From the NCBI GenBank assembly GCA_963707075.1, contig CAVPOX010000004.1:310001-374000 (forward strand): 64,000 nt of DNA, written 5' to 3'. The notes under the pieces are model-generated. The model saw only the letters and a list, made by a program, of their open reading frames with translations, was not told the DNA's origin and searched no databases. The first letter of the stretch is position 1. Each line of letters opens with the position of its first letter. Positions 34,886 to 44,734 of the stretch are shown here, piece after piece. The stretch comes from CAXMQZ01 sp963707075. GTDB taxonomy: Bacteria > Acidobacteriota > Thermoanaerobaculia > Multivoradales > JAHEKO01. The position numbers were made by a program, and so were the translations under genes.

Positions 34886-37414
34886 TCAGTTGGCAGGAAT
34901 GGGGGGCCGATTGAGGCGAGCGATCGCCTGGTCGAATCTGGGGTCGTCCCTGAGCACGTCCATCGATGGCCAGTTGCCTAGGAAGCTGGTGCCGTTGGTC
35001 TTCTGATCCATTGCCCGATCGAGCAGCCGGTATGCCCGGTCGATGTCGCCCAAACCACCGCAGAGATAGGCCTTGTAATTGTCATCGGGTGCGTAAGGGT
35101 CTGGCGTTTGGAGGAGTGTCTGCCAGTATCCGGCAGGCCCTTCCTCGGCGTAGCTGGTCCCGAGTTTCACTGCCTCGTCCTCGAGACCCCAGATACGGTA
35201 GATCTGCTGCCAGATCTCGACCGCGTCGTCGAAGCGATCGGTAGAGACGTAAACCTCGGCGAGTTGCATGAGAGCCGCATCGAGCTCTGGCTCCATCTCG
35301 AGACTCTTCAGATACCAGGTCTCGGCCTCATCGAAACGACTTGCACTATGAAAGGCGCTGGCGACCACCATCGGCATTGCCGGCGACAATGGGTCGAGCT
35401 TTTCGGCTGTCTGGGCTGCCTCGAGACATTCCCCGTATCGACCCCAGGCACAGAGCAGCTCGGCGTACCACTGGTGAGCCGTGGCGTAGCCGGGGTTGAT
35501 CTCGATGGCTCTCTTGAACTCGCGCTCCGACCCGAGCCAATCCCAATCGACATAGTGCAGCCGGTCGGCGAGCGTCGTGTGCGCCTCGGCGAGTGAATCG
35601 TCGAGCTCGAGGGCCCGCTTGACCGCTGCCATGGACTTGGACTGCGACTCCTGTTGAGTGATGCCCAGGTAGATTCCATTGCCCACGGTGTAGGAGTCGG
35701 CGACCCCGGCCCAGGCCAGAGCGTAGGTGGGGTCGATCTCGAGTGCCTGTTCGAAGAAGGCCAGAGCCTTCTGGACATCCTCGGGCGTCCGCTTGTTCCA
35801 ATGGAAGCGGCCCTTCATGTAGAGACGGTAGGCCTCGGCATCTTCGGTCTGGCGTTTGGCTATCTTGCCTTCCGTCTCACCGGAAAGCTCTACCTGCAAC
35901 TTGTCGCTGATCGCAAAGGCGATCTCCTCTTCGATGGCGAAGATATCCGCTACCGGCCGGGTGTAGCGCTCTCCCCACAGCTGGGCGTCCTGCTGGGTGT
36001 CGACCATTTCGGCGGCGATGATCAACTCGTCGCCGCGTTGGGTGACGCGCCCGGTGACCAGGGCGGCAACATTGAGCTCATGTCCAATCTGAGCCGGGGA
36101 CACATCACTGTCCTTGAAGCGAAAGGAGCTGGAGCGGGAGACCACCCGCAGGTCCGGGATCGCCGTCAGGCTGTTGATCAGGGACTCGGCGATGCCCTCG
36201 CCTAGATAGTCGGCTTCCGGATCTCCGCTGGCATTGCTGAAGGGTAGAACTGCCAGGGAGCGAATCTGTGCGTCGGTTTCGACAGGAGCCGGGGCCCTTG
36301 TCATGAAGTAGGCGATGGCTGCAGCCGCCGCGATGAGCAGTGCCATGGCCGCGATGATCTTGCCCCAATGCCGTTTGGTGAGATCAGCTGCGATCTGGGC
36401 GTCCGAGCTGGCGGACGAGATCGAGGTGGTGCCGACATCAGGGCCCGATGCGATCGCGGAAGGCGATGATGCAGCCGGTGCAGAGGCCTCGGGTGGAGTA
36501 GCACCAGCAGTCGGGGCCGCCACCGGCGCCGAACTGACTGCCGATCGGCTGAGGTCGGTGTCCCGCCGGAGGCGTTCGAGATCGGCGCGCAGGTCACTGG
36601 CATGTTGATAGCGGAGATTCCTGTCCTTCTCCAGAGACTTGTTGAGGATCTGTTCGAGTCCCTCCGGCACTTCTGGATTGAGGCGGACCGGTGCCACGGG
36701 TGTCTTGTGAAGAATCGCGTCGAAGATCAGGGCCGAGGTATTGCCGCTGAAGGCACGCTGGCCGGTGGCGATCTCATAAAGAACCAGTCCGAGCGAGAAG
36801 ATGTCGGTGCGGTTGTCGAGGTCCTCTCCTCGAGCCTGCTCCGGCGACATATAGGAAACCGTACCGATCGCCGCGCCCGGTCGGGTCAAATCCGCCTCGA
36901 TGGCATCGGTGGGGGCTGCGGATCCGGAATCCGACCCCTTCTCGGTGGTGACCTTGGCCAGCCCGAAATCGAGGATCTTGGGCTGACCACGGTTGGTGAG
37001 GAAGATGTTGGCGGGCTTGATGTCGCGGTGAACGATGCCGCGCTCGTGAGCCGCATCCAGAGCATCGGCGAGTTGGGCGCCGATGGCGATGCCGCGCTCG
37101 ATCGCCAGGGGTGCTCCCTGCACCATCTTGTCCAGAGTCTGGCCTTCCATCAGCTCCATGACGATGTAGGGCCGGCCCTCGTGTTCGCCGATGTCGTAGA
37201 TGGTGCAGATCGCCGGGTGATTCAGAGCCGAGGCGGCGCGCGCTTCGCGCTGGAATCTTTCAAGGTACGAGGCATCGCCCGCCACATCCTCGGGCAGGAA
37301 TTTCAGCGCCACCTGGCGGCCGAGACGGGTGTCTTCGGCCCGATAGACCACTCCCATACCGCCCTCGCCGAGCTTGGCGGTGATCTTGTAGTGGGAGACG
37401 GTTTCGCCGATCAA
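34886..37414 (-). CDS. Membrane Ser/Thr kinase with TolB-like and TPR regions
   Basis: 842 aa from a TTG; the start matches the MIGET/MIGKT beginning of the other kinases. Kinase domain ~9-283 with GEGGMG (16-21), Lys38, Asp131, Asp149 and MSPEQA. A Pro/Ala/Ser-rich linker (~290-345) leads to one membrane helix (~350-372). The outer part is a TolB/FlgO-like domain (~384-512; SLAVLPFSNASGDPEADYL) and TPR units to the C-terminus. It has the same domains as the tandem array plus a linker and membrane helix, so the TPR part would face the periplasm. It is divergent from the secreted-protein gene at 37559 and convergent with the M3 peptidase gene. Confidence 0.9.
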   Translation of the reverse strand: MIGETVSHYKITAKLGEGGMGVVYRAEDTRLGRQVALKFLPEDVAGDASYLERFQREARAASALNHPAICTIYDIGEHEGRPYIVMELMEGQTLDKMVQGAPLAIERGIAIGAQLADALDAAHERGIVHRDIKPANIFLTNRGQPKILDFGLAKVTTEKGSDSGSAAPTDAIEADLTRPGAAIGTVSYMSPEQARGEDLDNRTDIFSLGLVLYEIATGQRAFSGNTSALIFDAILHKTPVAPVRLNPEVPEGLEQILNKSLEKDRNLRYQHASDLRADLERLRRDTDLSRSAVSSAPVAAPTAGATPPEASAPAASSPSAIASGPDVGTTSISSASSDAQIAADLTKRHWGKIIAAMALLIAAAAAIAYFMTRAPAPVETDAQIRSLAVLPFSNASGDPEADYLGEGIAESLINSLTAIPDLRVVSRSSSFRFKDSDVSPAQIGHELNVAALVTGRVTQRGDELIIAAEMVDTQQDAQLWGERYTRPVADIFAIEEEIAFAISDKLQVELSGETEGKIAKRQTEDAEAYRLYMKGRFHWNKRTPEDVQKALAFFEQALEIDPTYALAWAGVADSYTVGNGIYLGITQQESQSKSMAAVKRALELDDSLAEAHTTLADRLHYVDWDWLGSEREFKRAIEINPGYATAHQWYAELLCAWGRYGECLEAAQTAEKLDPLSPAMPMVVASAFHSASRFDEAETWYLKSLEMEPELDAALMQLAEVYVSTDRFDDAVEIWQQIYRIWGLEDEAVKLGTSYAEEGPAGYWQTLLQTPDPYAPDDNYKAYLCGGLGDIDRAYRLLDRAMDQKTNGTSFLGNWPSMDVLRDDPRFDQAIARLNRPPIPAN

Positions 37415-37558
37415 GGTCTCGATTCTATCTCTGAAACGAACGGCCGATACCCGTCAGGGTGTGGGTGGGAGGGGAGGAAGGGGTTCCGCCTGGCGCAATG
37501 GGAGGTTCTATAGCCGAAAGTGCATCACCTGTGGCAGTATCCGCGCGAGGTGAATGTA

Positions 37559-38329
37559 ATGATAAGAGTCAAGATTGGACTGGCTGTATTGCTTCTGGCG
37601 GCATGCTCGTTGGTGGCCGCGGATCGAGCCGAGGCTCTCGGCCTGGAGCTCGAGGGTCGCTGGTGGCCCACCAGCGTTTCCGGCTCGGCAGGTCTGGAGA
37701 ATCTCGATATCGAGATTCCCTCAGACATCGACGTCACCAGTCTGCTCAATCTGGAGGCGGACGACGTTTTCGAGCTGAGGGGGACTTTCAGGGCCTTCCT
37801 GGGCTTCTACATCAGAGCCGCCTATCAGCAGATGAACCACTCGGGTTCTCTGAACCTTGGCGACGAGTTGAACCTACCGATCGACATCAGCAGCTCGATC
37901 AACAGCGGCGTGGATTTCGACTACGCGCGACTCGCCCTGGGTTGGCGTTTCGTCTTTCCCGAGAAGATCTTCTCGATCGGCGTCTTCGCCGAGGCCAAGG
38001 CATTCAGTGGCGATGCCTTCATCAGCCTCGATACACCTTTCTTCGAAGATTCGGCAAGTGAGAGCTTCGAGGCGGCACTCCCTTCGGTTGGAGCGGTAGT
38101 CGAGATCTGGCCCGTGGAGAAGTTCCAGCTCTACGGCGAGGCCTCCTTCGAGGTCGGCTACGATGATGGCAACATGATGGATGCCGAGTTCGCAGCGCGC
38201 TACTATCCGGTGAAGGTGCTTGGTCTCGGTCTCGGTTACCGGATCATCACCATCGATGCGGTCATCGATAACGTCGTGCTCGACGTCGATTCCAAGGGCT
38301 TCTTTCTCTCGGGTGTGCTGACCTTCTGA
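37559..38329 (+). CDS. Secreted beta-rich protein, probable outer-membrane beta-barrel
   Basis: 256 aa from the ATG at 37559, chosen for its GAGGTG Shine-Dalgarno and the signal peptide it starts (IRVKIGLAVLLLAACSLVAA). The mature part alternates hydrophobic and polar residues in short strands with aromatic ends (ALGWRFVFPEKIFSIGVFAEAKAF, FQLYGEASFEVGYDD, LGLGLGYRIITID) and closes with GFFLSGVLTF. This pattern, with a terminal Phe, is typical of small outer-membrane barrels. I do not recognise a named family. It lies between two kinase genes with its own 144-bp upstream interval from the divergent kinase. Confidence 0.7.
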   Translation: MIRVKIGLAVLLLAACSLVAADRAEALGLELEGRWWPTSVSGSAGLENLDIEIPSDIDVTSLLNLEADDVFELRGTFRAFLGFYIRAAYQQMNHSGSLNLGDELNLPIDISSSINSGVDFDYARLALGWRFVFPEKIFSIGVFAEAKAFSGDAFISLDTPFFEDSASESFEAALPSVGAVVEIWPVEKFQLYGEASFEVGYDDGNMMDAEFAARYYPVKVLGLGLGYRIITIDAVIDNVVLDVDSKGFFLSGVLTF

Positions 38330-38485
38330 CGTTCCTGAGCGAGGTATCGGGGAACTGTCGAAGCGGCCGGCCTCTGTGCCGGCCGTTCTCATGGCTGAGT
38401 CAGAAGAGACCAGGCCAGGCTCTCCCGGGCGATTCCGGTACAATCCGCTGCGTATTTTGATGTTCCAGATGCAAGGTCAGGGGAG

Positions 38486-38506
38486 GGGAGGGGTCTGTCC
38501 CCTCCT
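38486..38506. repeat. Hairpin repeat upstream of the propeller-kinase gene
   Basis: GGGGAGGGG and CCCCTCC(T) pair over eight bases around loop TCTGT. It resembles the hairpin at 34800-34818 in stem and loop, so the pair may be members of a small palindromic repeat family. It sits 21 nt before the kinase start and could also affect expression. Confidence 0.4.
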
Positions 38507-38527
38507 GCGAACGGGTTGGGTACAGGA

Positions 38528-41287
38528 ATGATCGGCGAGACACTTTCCCATTTCAAGATCACCGGCAAGCTCGGCGAGGGCGGCATGGGAGAGGTGTGGC
38601 TGGCCGAGGACACCAAGCTCGGCCGCGAAGTAGCGATCAAGGTGCTTCCCGAAGCGGTGGCAGCGGATCCGGATCGGCTGGCCCGATTCGAGCGCGAAGC
38701 CAAGGTTTTGGCCTCGCTGAACCATCCCCAGATCGCCGCAATCTACTCCATCGAATCAGTAACGGTGGTGGACCAACCGGACGCTCGCCTCGCTCCGCAA
38801 GAGGAGGGTGAGGCTGCACTCGGCGAGCGTCCGGCCGGTCCAGTTCATTTCCTGGTCATGGAGTTGGCTGCAGGCGAGACGTTACAGGAGCGGATGCATC
38901 GTGGTCCGATGTCATCGGAGGAGGCGTTGCCGATTGCCATCCAGATCGCTACAGCCATGGAGGCAGCGCACGCCAAAGGCATTATTCATCGAGATTTGAA
39001 GCCGGCCAATGTCAAGGTGACTGCCGGGGGCCAAGTCAAAGTGCTCGATTTCGGGCTGGCGAAGGCACTCGATCCGGAGGCGAATGTCGGGCAGGGCTCT
39101 GCTTCCTCCAGGGAGGGTGGCAGCCCTGCCCCCGCGAGCATGTCCTTGTCGCCGACGTTAACCGCTCAGATGACTCAGGCCGGTGTGCTTCTCGGAACAG
39201 CTGCCTACATGAGCCCCGAACAGGCGCGCGGACAGGAGGCCGACAAGCGGGCTGATATCTGGGCCTTTGGGGTGATGCTCCAGGAGATGTTGACGGGGCG
39301 GAAACTGTTTGCGGGTGACACCGTCTCGGACACCCTGGCAGCTGTTCTGAGATCCGATCCGGAATGGGAGAACCTGCCTGAGAACACGCCGCGCCCCGTT
39401 CGGCGATTGTTGCGCCGCTGTCTGGAACGCGACTCGAACCGGCGGTTGCATGACATTGCCGATGCTCGGATCGAGATCGAGGATGCGATCTCACGCCCGG
39501 AAGCGGTGGGCACCGGCGAAGCGACGACGGCCGAGGGTGCGAGGCAGCCAAACTGGCTGCGCTTGCTGCCTTGGGGCATCGCGGTGATGCTTGCCGCGGT
39601 CTTGGGCTGGTTCGCAACGCGTCCGGCTGTCGAGGAAGCCAACCTGCCGCGTCGGAAGCTGGAAGTGGTCGAGTTCGGCAGCCTCAACCCATTCATCTTC
39701 ACCATCTATGGAGCCCAGATCTCACCGGATGGTTCCACCGTCGCCTACCTCAGCGAAGGCCAGCTCTGGCTGCGGAGGCTGGACGAGCTCGAGTCCCGGG
39801 TCGCGACCGAGTCGACCTTCGAGAGTGGCGTGATCTGGTCACCCGATAGTCAGTGGCTCATCTATCCCGCCGGTCGCACGTTGTGGAAGATCTCGGCGAC
39901 CGGTGGGGAAGCCAAGGCGGTGGCCGATCTGCCCACCAATGTCGGACCCTTCGGTGGCGGCTGGACCGACGATGGCAGGATCATCTTTACTACTGGATAC
40001 TCCGGGCTGCTCGAAGTGTCGGCTCAGGGAGGCGATGTCTCCACGATCCTGACACCGGACCCCGAGACCGAGGTCGATTTCCATCATGCCCTGGTCTTGC
40101 CACAAGGCAGAGGTGTTGTCTTTGGCATTCACTATACGGATAGAGCGGAAGGGCCTCTCGCCATTTGGGATGGTCAGGAGCGCAGAATCCTCTATGAGGT
40201 AGAAGGTGCAAGTCTCGATACGCCCATCTACTCGCCCACCGGGCACATTCTCTATGTCCGCCGGCCGAGTAGCGTGGGAATCTGGGCTTTACCGTTCTCT
40301 TTGGATACCCTCGAGGTGACCGGAGAGCCATTTATGGTGGCGCGCGATGTGGTCTCTCCCAGCGTCGCTACCGACGGCACCCTGACTTACCTGGGCAATG
40401 TGCACTACCAGCCTCGACAGCTGGTGTGGATGGATCGCTCAGGCAAGGAGCTCGGCAGCGTCGGAGTGCCGCAGCCAGGACTGGGTGAGCCTGCCTTGTC
40501 GCCGGACCAGTCGAGGGTCGCGGTATCGGCCTGGGAAGGCAACAGCCGCGAGATCTGGGTGCAAGATCTCGAGCGCGGGACCAAGAGTCAGATCACTTTC
40601 ACCCCCGGCGAGGAGCGGAGCCCCAACTGGTCGCCCGACGGGAGGCAACTGACCTACTTCACCTGGGCGAATGAGCCCAGCATGTTTCTGGTCGATATCG
40701 AAGGGCGATCTGAACCCCTCGAGCTGGGTAGCGGTGGACGCCCCTCGATGACGACCGATGGCAACAAGGTGGTGTTCGAGCGCTTTGGAGCTCGCGGGAT
40801 CTGGTTTGTGGAGCTGGCCGAGGATGGATCTGCGGGAGAACCGACATTGATCATCGACCCTCCGGGGGATGAGTCCGAGCCAACGGTTTCACCCGACGGG
40901 AGATGGCTCGCCTACTCAGGGGATGAGACCGGTCGCAGTGAGATTTATCTGACCCGTTTCCCGAGCGGAGAGGGCAAGTGGCAGATCTCGACCGAGGGCG
41001 GAGCCTCTGCGAGGTGGCGGCCCGATGGCGAGGAGATCTTCTACATCAATGCCAAGGACTCCCTGGAGGCGGTTTCGATCGGTCTGGGCTCGAGGCCTGT
41101 GCAGGGTGCGCCCAAGGCGTTGTTTGGCGGATTCGACTTTGGCCTCGGTTCCGAGCTGCTCTACGGTGTGGATCGACAGGGCGAGAGGATTCTGGTCGTG
41201 CGAGAGGTCGGGGAGTTGGGCGAAAACCCGAAGCTCATGCTCGTTCAGAACTGGTACTCGGAGTTCAGCGAGTCAGACGGTAGATGA
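38528..41287 (+). CDS. Membrane Ser/Thr kinase with C-terminal beta-propeller
   Basis: 919 aa from the ATG at 38528 (MIGETLSHFK), aligned to the start of other kinases in the window; AGGA is just upstream. Kinase domain ~9-320: GEGGMG, Lys38, Asp156, DFG Asp174 and MSPEQA. An insertion of ~28 acidic/polar residues (approx. 78-105) separates the strands before the hinge, which shifts the catalytic numbering relative to its paralogues. The membrane helix is ~343-363. The C-terminal ~550 residues are WD40/TolB-type propeller repeats with SPDGS, SPDSQ and SPDGRWLAY signatures, ending in a QNWYSEF tail. The propeller would sit outside the cytoplasm as a sensor. It overlaps the convergent M20 peptidase gene by 23 nt. 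Confidence 0.9.
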   Translation: MIGETLSHFKITGKLGEGGMGEVWLAEDTKLGREVAIKVLPEAVAADPDRLARFEREAKVLASLNHPQIAAIYSIESVTVVDQPDARLAPQEEGEAALGERPAGPVHFLVMELAAGETLQERMHRGPMSSEEALPIAIQIATAMEAAHAKGIIHRDLKPANVKVTAGGQVKVLDFGLAKALDPEANVGQGSASSREGGSPAPASMSLSPTLTAQMTQAGVLLGTAAYMSPEQARGQEADKRADIWAFGVMLQEMLTGRKLFAGDTVSDTLAAVLRSDPEWENLPENTPRPVRRLLRRCLERDSNRRLHDIADARIEIEDAISRPEAVGTGEATTAEGARQPNWLRLLPWGIAVMLAAVLGWFATRPAVEEANLPRRKLEVVEFGSLNPFIFTIYGAQISPDGSTVAYLSEGQLWLRRLDELESRVATESTFESGVIWSPDSQWLIYPAGRTLWKISATGGEAKAVADLPTNVGPFGGGWTDDGRIIFTTGYSGLLEVSAQGGDVSTILTPDPETEVDFHHALVLPQGRGVVFGIHYTDRAEGPLAIWDGQERRILYEVEGASLDTPIYSPTGHILYVRRPSSVGIWALPFSLDTLEVTGEPFMVARDVVSPSVATDGTLTYLGNVHYQPRQLVWMDRSGKELGSVGVPQPGLGEPALSPDQSRVAVSAWEGNSREIWVQDLERGTKSQITFTPGEERSPNWSPDGRQLTYFTWANEPSMFLVDIEGRSEPLELGSGGRPSMTTDGNKVVFERFGARGIWFVELAEDGSAGEPTLIIDPPGDESEPTVSPDGRWLAYSGDETGRSEIYLTRFPSGEGKWQISTEGGASARWRPDGEEIFYINAKDSLEAVSIGLGSRPVQGAPKALFGGFDFGLGSELLYGVDRQGERILVVREVGELGENPKLMLVQNWYSEFSESDGR

Positions 41288-42566
41288 GAATCGCCGTCTT
41301 CTTCGTGGCCGCGGTGAGGCTGGTGAGGTCGATACCCTCGTCCACCGTGTGACCGCCCCAGCCGACAGGGCCCATTCCCGCTAGTCCCGCCTCGACGTCC
41401 GCGGCTACGAACGAAATATCTGCGGCACCACGCTCGCTCGGATCGAGAGACTCGACTTCGCCCATGCCGAGGTCGTGCAGCACTTCTCCGAGGGTCTCCA
41501 TCAAGGCGTAGTTGGCGGCAGTTGGTTCCATGGCCGGATAGCCGTCGAAAAAGGTGATTTCGGATTCAGTTTCGGGTAGAGAGATCTCGACAATCTTGCG
41601 CATCGTCCCCCTGGCTCGTTCCTTCTGTTCCTCGGAGATGAAGCGCAGGTCGCCGTCGACTATCGCGCTCTGGGCAATGATGTTTGACTTGCCGAAGGCG
41701 GTTCCGCGGCTCTCCTGCCTGTCGTAGGTGGTTTCGGTGCCGCCGACGATCGCGCCCGGATTGAAGGTCAGATACTCCTCACCCCGAAGCTGGGCATAGA
41801 ACGCTTGCAGGATGCGGCTGGCCTCGTAGATGGCGCCGGCACCGTAGCCCTCCTTGAAGATCTGAGAGGAGTGGCCGGGCTTGGCTGTAACTTCGAGCAG
41901 CCAGCCGCTCGAACCGCGACGGGCGATTGTGGCAATCCGCATCTCCCGGACGCCCGCTTCGTAGCCCAGTGCGATATCGGCGCGCTTGCCCGCCTCGATC
42001 AGATCACGCCGCGAGATTTCGAGTGGGCGGCCCGGGTACTCTTCGTCGCCAGTGAATGCCACGATGATCCTGGTGTCGTCCAGGGCTCGGGCGTCATGCA
42101 ATGCCTTGAGGGCGAACAAGACCGTGTTGTTGCCGCCCTTCATGTCTTCGACACCCGGTCCGTAGGCTTTGTCGCCCTCGATACGCATGGTCTGGAAGGG
42201 GCTGTCGGGCTCGAAGACTGTATCGAGATGTCCGATGAGCAAGAGGCGCTTGCCCTGATCTCCGTCGCGTTCGGCAATAAAGTGCGGTCCCCGCTGCATC
42301 TCCTCGGGTTGTTCGATCAAGCGGGTCTCGAAGCCTATTGCGGAGAATGCCTCCTGGTAGAGCTTGCCAACCTGGCGGACACCTTCGGCGTTGAGCGTGC
42401 CACTGTTGATGTTGACAGTGCGCGTCAGGAACTGGACCGCGTCGCCGGCCTGGGCGTCGATGATCTCGATAATCCTGGACTCGGTCGGGTCGAGCGCTAC
42501 GCTGGGTGAAGGAGTTGCCAACGTTACCGGCAGCGCCAGGGCAAGAAGATATCTGTGGAATTTCAT
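41265..42566 (-). CDS. M20 family zinc peptidase (glutamate carboxypeptidase-like), exported
   Basis: 433 aa from the ATG at 42566, chosen for GGAGG upstream and a signal peptide (FHRYLLALALPVTLATPSPSVA). Metal and catalytic residues of family M20 are visible: His113 and Asp115 in GHLDTVF, Asp141 in VEDMKGG, Glu175-Glu176 in GDEEYPG and the late His in GGHTVDEG. The dimerisation domain lies between, around APGHSSQIFKEGYGA-like sequence. It probably removes C-terminal Glu or acts on small amidated substrates in the periplasm. Its 3' end overlaps the end of the convergent kinase gene by 23 nt. It is divergent from the small gene at 42784. Confidence 0.92.
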   Translation of the reverse strand: MKFHRYLLALALPVTLATPSPSVALDPTESRIIEIIDAQAGDAVQFLTRTVNINSGTLNAEGVRQVGKLYQEAFSAIGFETRLIEQPEEMQRGPHFIAERDGDQGKRLLLIGHLDTVFEPDSPFQTMRIEGDKAYGPGVEDMKGGNNTVLFALKALHDARALDDTRIIVAFTGDEEYPGRPLEISRRDLIEAGKRADIALGYEAGVREMRIATIARRGSSGWLLEVTAKPGHSSQIFKEGYGAGAIYEASRILQAFYAQLRGEEYLTFNPGAIVGGTETTYDRQESRGTAFGKSNIIAQSAIVDGDLRFISEEQKERARGTMRKIVEISLPETESEITFFDGYPAMEPTAANYALMETLGEVLHDLGMGEVESLDPSERGAADISFVAADVEAGLAGMGPVGWGGHTVDEGIDLTSLTAATKKTAILIYRLTR

Positions 42567-42783
42567 CGCGGGTTCCTCCATTCGAGTCGGAATTCTACAG
42601 AGTAATCGGCCGGCGTCTCGCGACTGGCAGGGCGACTGATCGCTTCGGCTAGCGGTTCGAAGCCGGACCCTCGAGGGAAGATGAGAGCAGATCGATGTAT
42701 GCGCATTTGTCTTTTGTGTGGAGTGCTTCACTGAGGAATACTCCTGATTAGACAGAATCAACATCTGAGAAACTGGGAGAGGG

Positions 42784-43170
42784 ATGACCATCCGGCTCTT
42801 GTCACCTGAATCAGAGCAACTGACATTCATTTGCGGTCTGGGCTGGCCGGAGGTGAGTCGATACTATCTATCGAAGACCCGCCGCGGCATGTGGGAGTTC
42901 TGGGAGCAACCACCAGGGATGTCGCAGGCGCGGATGGTATTTGCCTGGCTCCCCGAAGAAAGTCGCACCGAGACCGAAGCTGCCCGGCACATGCTTGGTG
43001 ACTATCTGGGTGCCTTCAAGGCGACGACTTTCCCCCAGGGTGAGACGGTTCAGGGATTGCTCTCCATCAAAGAGATTCGCCGGGTCCTGCGCAAGCACTC
43101 CGAGCGCAGCCACTCGAGCGTGCTCGAGTTTCCTCTCCAACCCGTTCCCAGTGATTTCACTGCGGCCTGA
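42784..43170 (+). CDS. Small protein of unknown function
   Basis: 128 aa. The ATG is preceded by GGGAGAGGG at good spacing, and codon use resembles the neighbours. The sequence has no signal peptide or membrane helix. It is rich in aromatic residues near the N-terminus (GLGWPEVSRYYL, MWEFWEQPPG) and has a basic helix, IKEIRRVLRKHSERSHSSV. I do not recognise a family. It is isolated: divergent from the M20 gene with a 217-bp interval and convergent with the antiporter gene. A real gene is likely but not certain. Confidence 0.6.
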   Translation: MTIRLLSPESEQLTFICGLGWPEVSRYYLSKTRRGMWEFWEQPPGMSQARMVFAWLPEESRTETEAARHMLGDYLGAFKATTFPQGETVQGLLSIKEIRRVLRKHSERSHSSVLEFPLQPVPSDFTAA

Positions 43171-43208
43171 TGAATGGCCCGTCGGCTGACCTCTCTCGGC
43201 TGCGAAAT

Positions 43209-43229
43209 GGCGGCCGGCCGGCTGCCGCC
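43209..43229. terminator. GC hairpin between convergent genes
   Basis: GGCGGC and GCCGCC flank a CGGCCGG-type centre, giving a strong stem in the 93-bp interval between the small unknown gene and the antiporter gene. No U-tract is seen. Confidence 0.35.
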
Positions 43230-43263
43230 TCGGTCTCGGCAAACTCCGAGGTTCTCCGCCAGG

Positions 43264-44643
43264 TCAATCGGCTCGGCCGTAACCGGTGACGATGGCGAGC
43301 AGGGTCATGGCCAGCAATGCCCAGGAATGGAAGTTGACGAGTCCGATCTGCAGGGGTGACAGATGGGGCAGGCCGGTCGCAGCGCCGGCTGCGGTGGTGC
43401 TCGCGGCGAGCACCGTCGGGATGCAGTAGCCGACGATGAAGGGGTAGGTGCAGACCGTCATATCCAGAATGTTGGCGCGGCGATAGGGACCGATCCCGAA
43501 GTTCTCTCCAGCACGTTGCGCAAAGCCTCCAACCGCGAGCAGGGCCACGACCGAGTGCGTGGTCAGGAGCACCGCGATCGATACCGTCACGAACATCCAG
43601 AGCTCTGCGCCACGCGCGGTGCTGGCGTGGCCACTGGTTGCATCCACCAGCCGCGCCACGATTCCGGAGGCTTCGAGGCCGGCAACCAGACCCATGAGAA
43701 GCAGGGTGAACACCGAGACGCCGATGCCGCGCTCCATGCCGTCGATGATCAGGCCTCTGGCCGTGTAGTGCTCCGGATCGAGGTAGAGGATCTGGCTGGG
43801 CTCGATCACCCCCAGGATGAGACCGAGAGCTGCCGCGGCCAGGATGCCCATCAGCAGTCCCTCGAGCAGGTGAATCCGGCCCAGCAGGAGGATGATGACC
43901 AGCAGGGGCGCCGCGAGCATGGGCAGTCCAGCCGGACCGCCAATATCGAGACTTACGGCGCCCGTGGCTTCGGTTCCTCCACCGAAGTAGATGTAGAGCA
44001 GGAGGGCGATGCCGGCCGCTGGCAGGGCGTAACGCAATCGGCTGCGCACGACGCCACCGATGTCGGCGCCCTGGGTCGAGGCTGACGCGATGGTGGTATC
44101 GGAGACGGGAGAGATGTTGTCGCCGAAGGTGGCGCCGCCAAGAATCGCACCCATGAGGATGAGTGGATCTGCACCCAGGGCGACGGCTCCGGGGTAGAGC
44201 AGTGGAGCGCAGAGGATGATGGTTCCCAGGCTGGTGCCGGTAGCCGTCGACACCAGAGAGCAGATCAGAAAAGCTGCCGCGACATAGCCGCCCCCTTGCA
44301 ATCCGATCGTGCGAGCTCCCCAGACCAGCGACTCGACGAATCCGCTGGCGTTCATGAAGCTGGCCAGCACGCCGGCTAGCATCCACGCCATGATCATCAG
44401 CATGACGATGGGCTGGCTCATGCCGCGAAGTACGACGCCGGCCCAGCTTTGCCGGTCCCTGGCCAACAGCATGGAGACGGTCAGCGCGGCGAGCAAGATG
44501 GGCCAGAAGCCACGCTCGTCGGGTGCGCCGGACAGACCGAGCCAGGTCACTCCAGCCAGGAAGATGGCAAAGGGTGCCAGGGCTCCTGTCCAGCCCCCAC
44601 GAAACTCCAGGGGCTCCGGCGGATTGGCTGCAGTGGAATTCAT
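43264..44643 (-). CDS. NhaC-family Na+/H+ antiporter
   Basis: 459 aa from the ATG at 44643; a longer frame to 44709 lacks support. It is a polytopic membrane protein with about 11-12 hydrophobic helices. The hallmark GGATFGDNISPVSDTTI is present in the middle, with the charged Asp residues used in cation exchange, and SLVSTATGTSLG precedes it. Near the C-terminus, VTVSIAVLLTTHSVVALLAVG and the short basic tail are typical. It exchanges cytoplasmic Na+ (or a related solute) for H+; some NhaC relatives carry other substrates such as malate/lactate, so specificity is open. It is divergent from the TIGR04076-aldo/keto reductase pair with 91 bp between. Confidence 0.88.
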   Translation of the reverse strand: MNSTAANPPEPLEFRGGWTGALAPFAIFLAGVTWLGLSGAPDERGFWPILLAALTVSMLLARDRQSWAGVVLRGMSQPIVMLMIMAWMLAGVLASFMNASGFVESLVWGARTIGLQGGGYVAAAFLICSLVSTATGTSLGTIILCAPLLYPGAVALGADPLILMGAILGGATFGDNISPVSDTTIASASTQGADIGGVVRSRLRYALPAAGIALLLYIYFGGGTEATGAVSLDIGGPAGLPMLAAPLLVIILLLGRIHLLEGLLMGILAAAALGLILGVIEPSQILYLDPEHYTARGLIIDGMERGIGVSVFTLLLMGLVAGLEASGIVARLVDATSGHASTARGAELWMFVTVSIAVLLTTHSVVALLAVGGFAQRAGENFGIGPYRRANILDMTVCTYPFIVGYCIPTVLAASTTAAGAATGLPHLSPLQIGLVNFHSWALLAMTLLAIVTGYGRAD

Positions 44644-44734
44644 CGTCGAGGTCGGATCCGGGAAGTTGCCCAAAGATAGCAAAAGCGGGCCGAGGCTCGG
44701 GCGACCCATAGAATGGGGCCGGAAGGAGCCTTAC

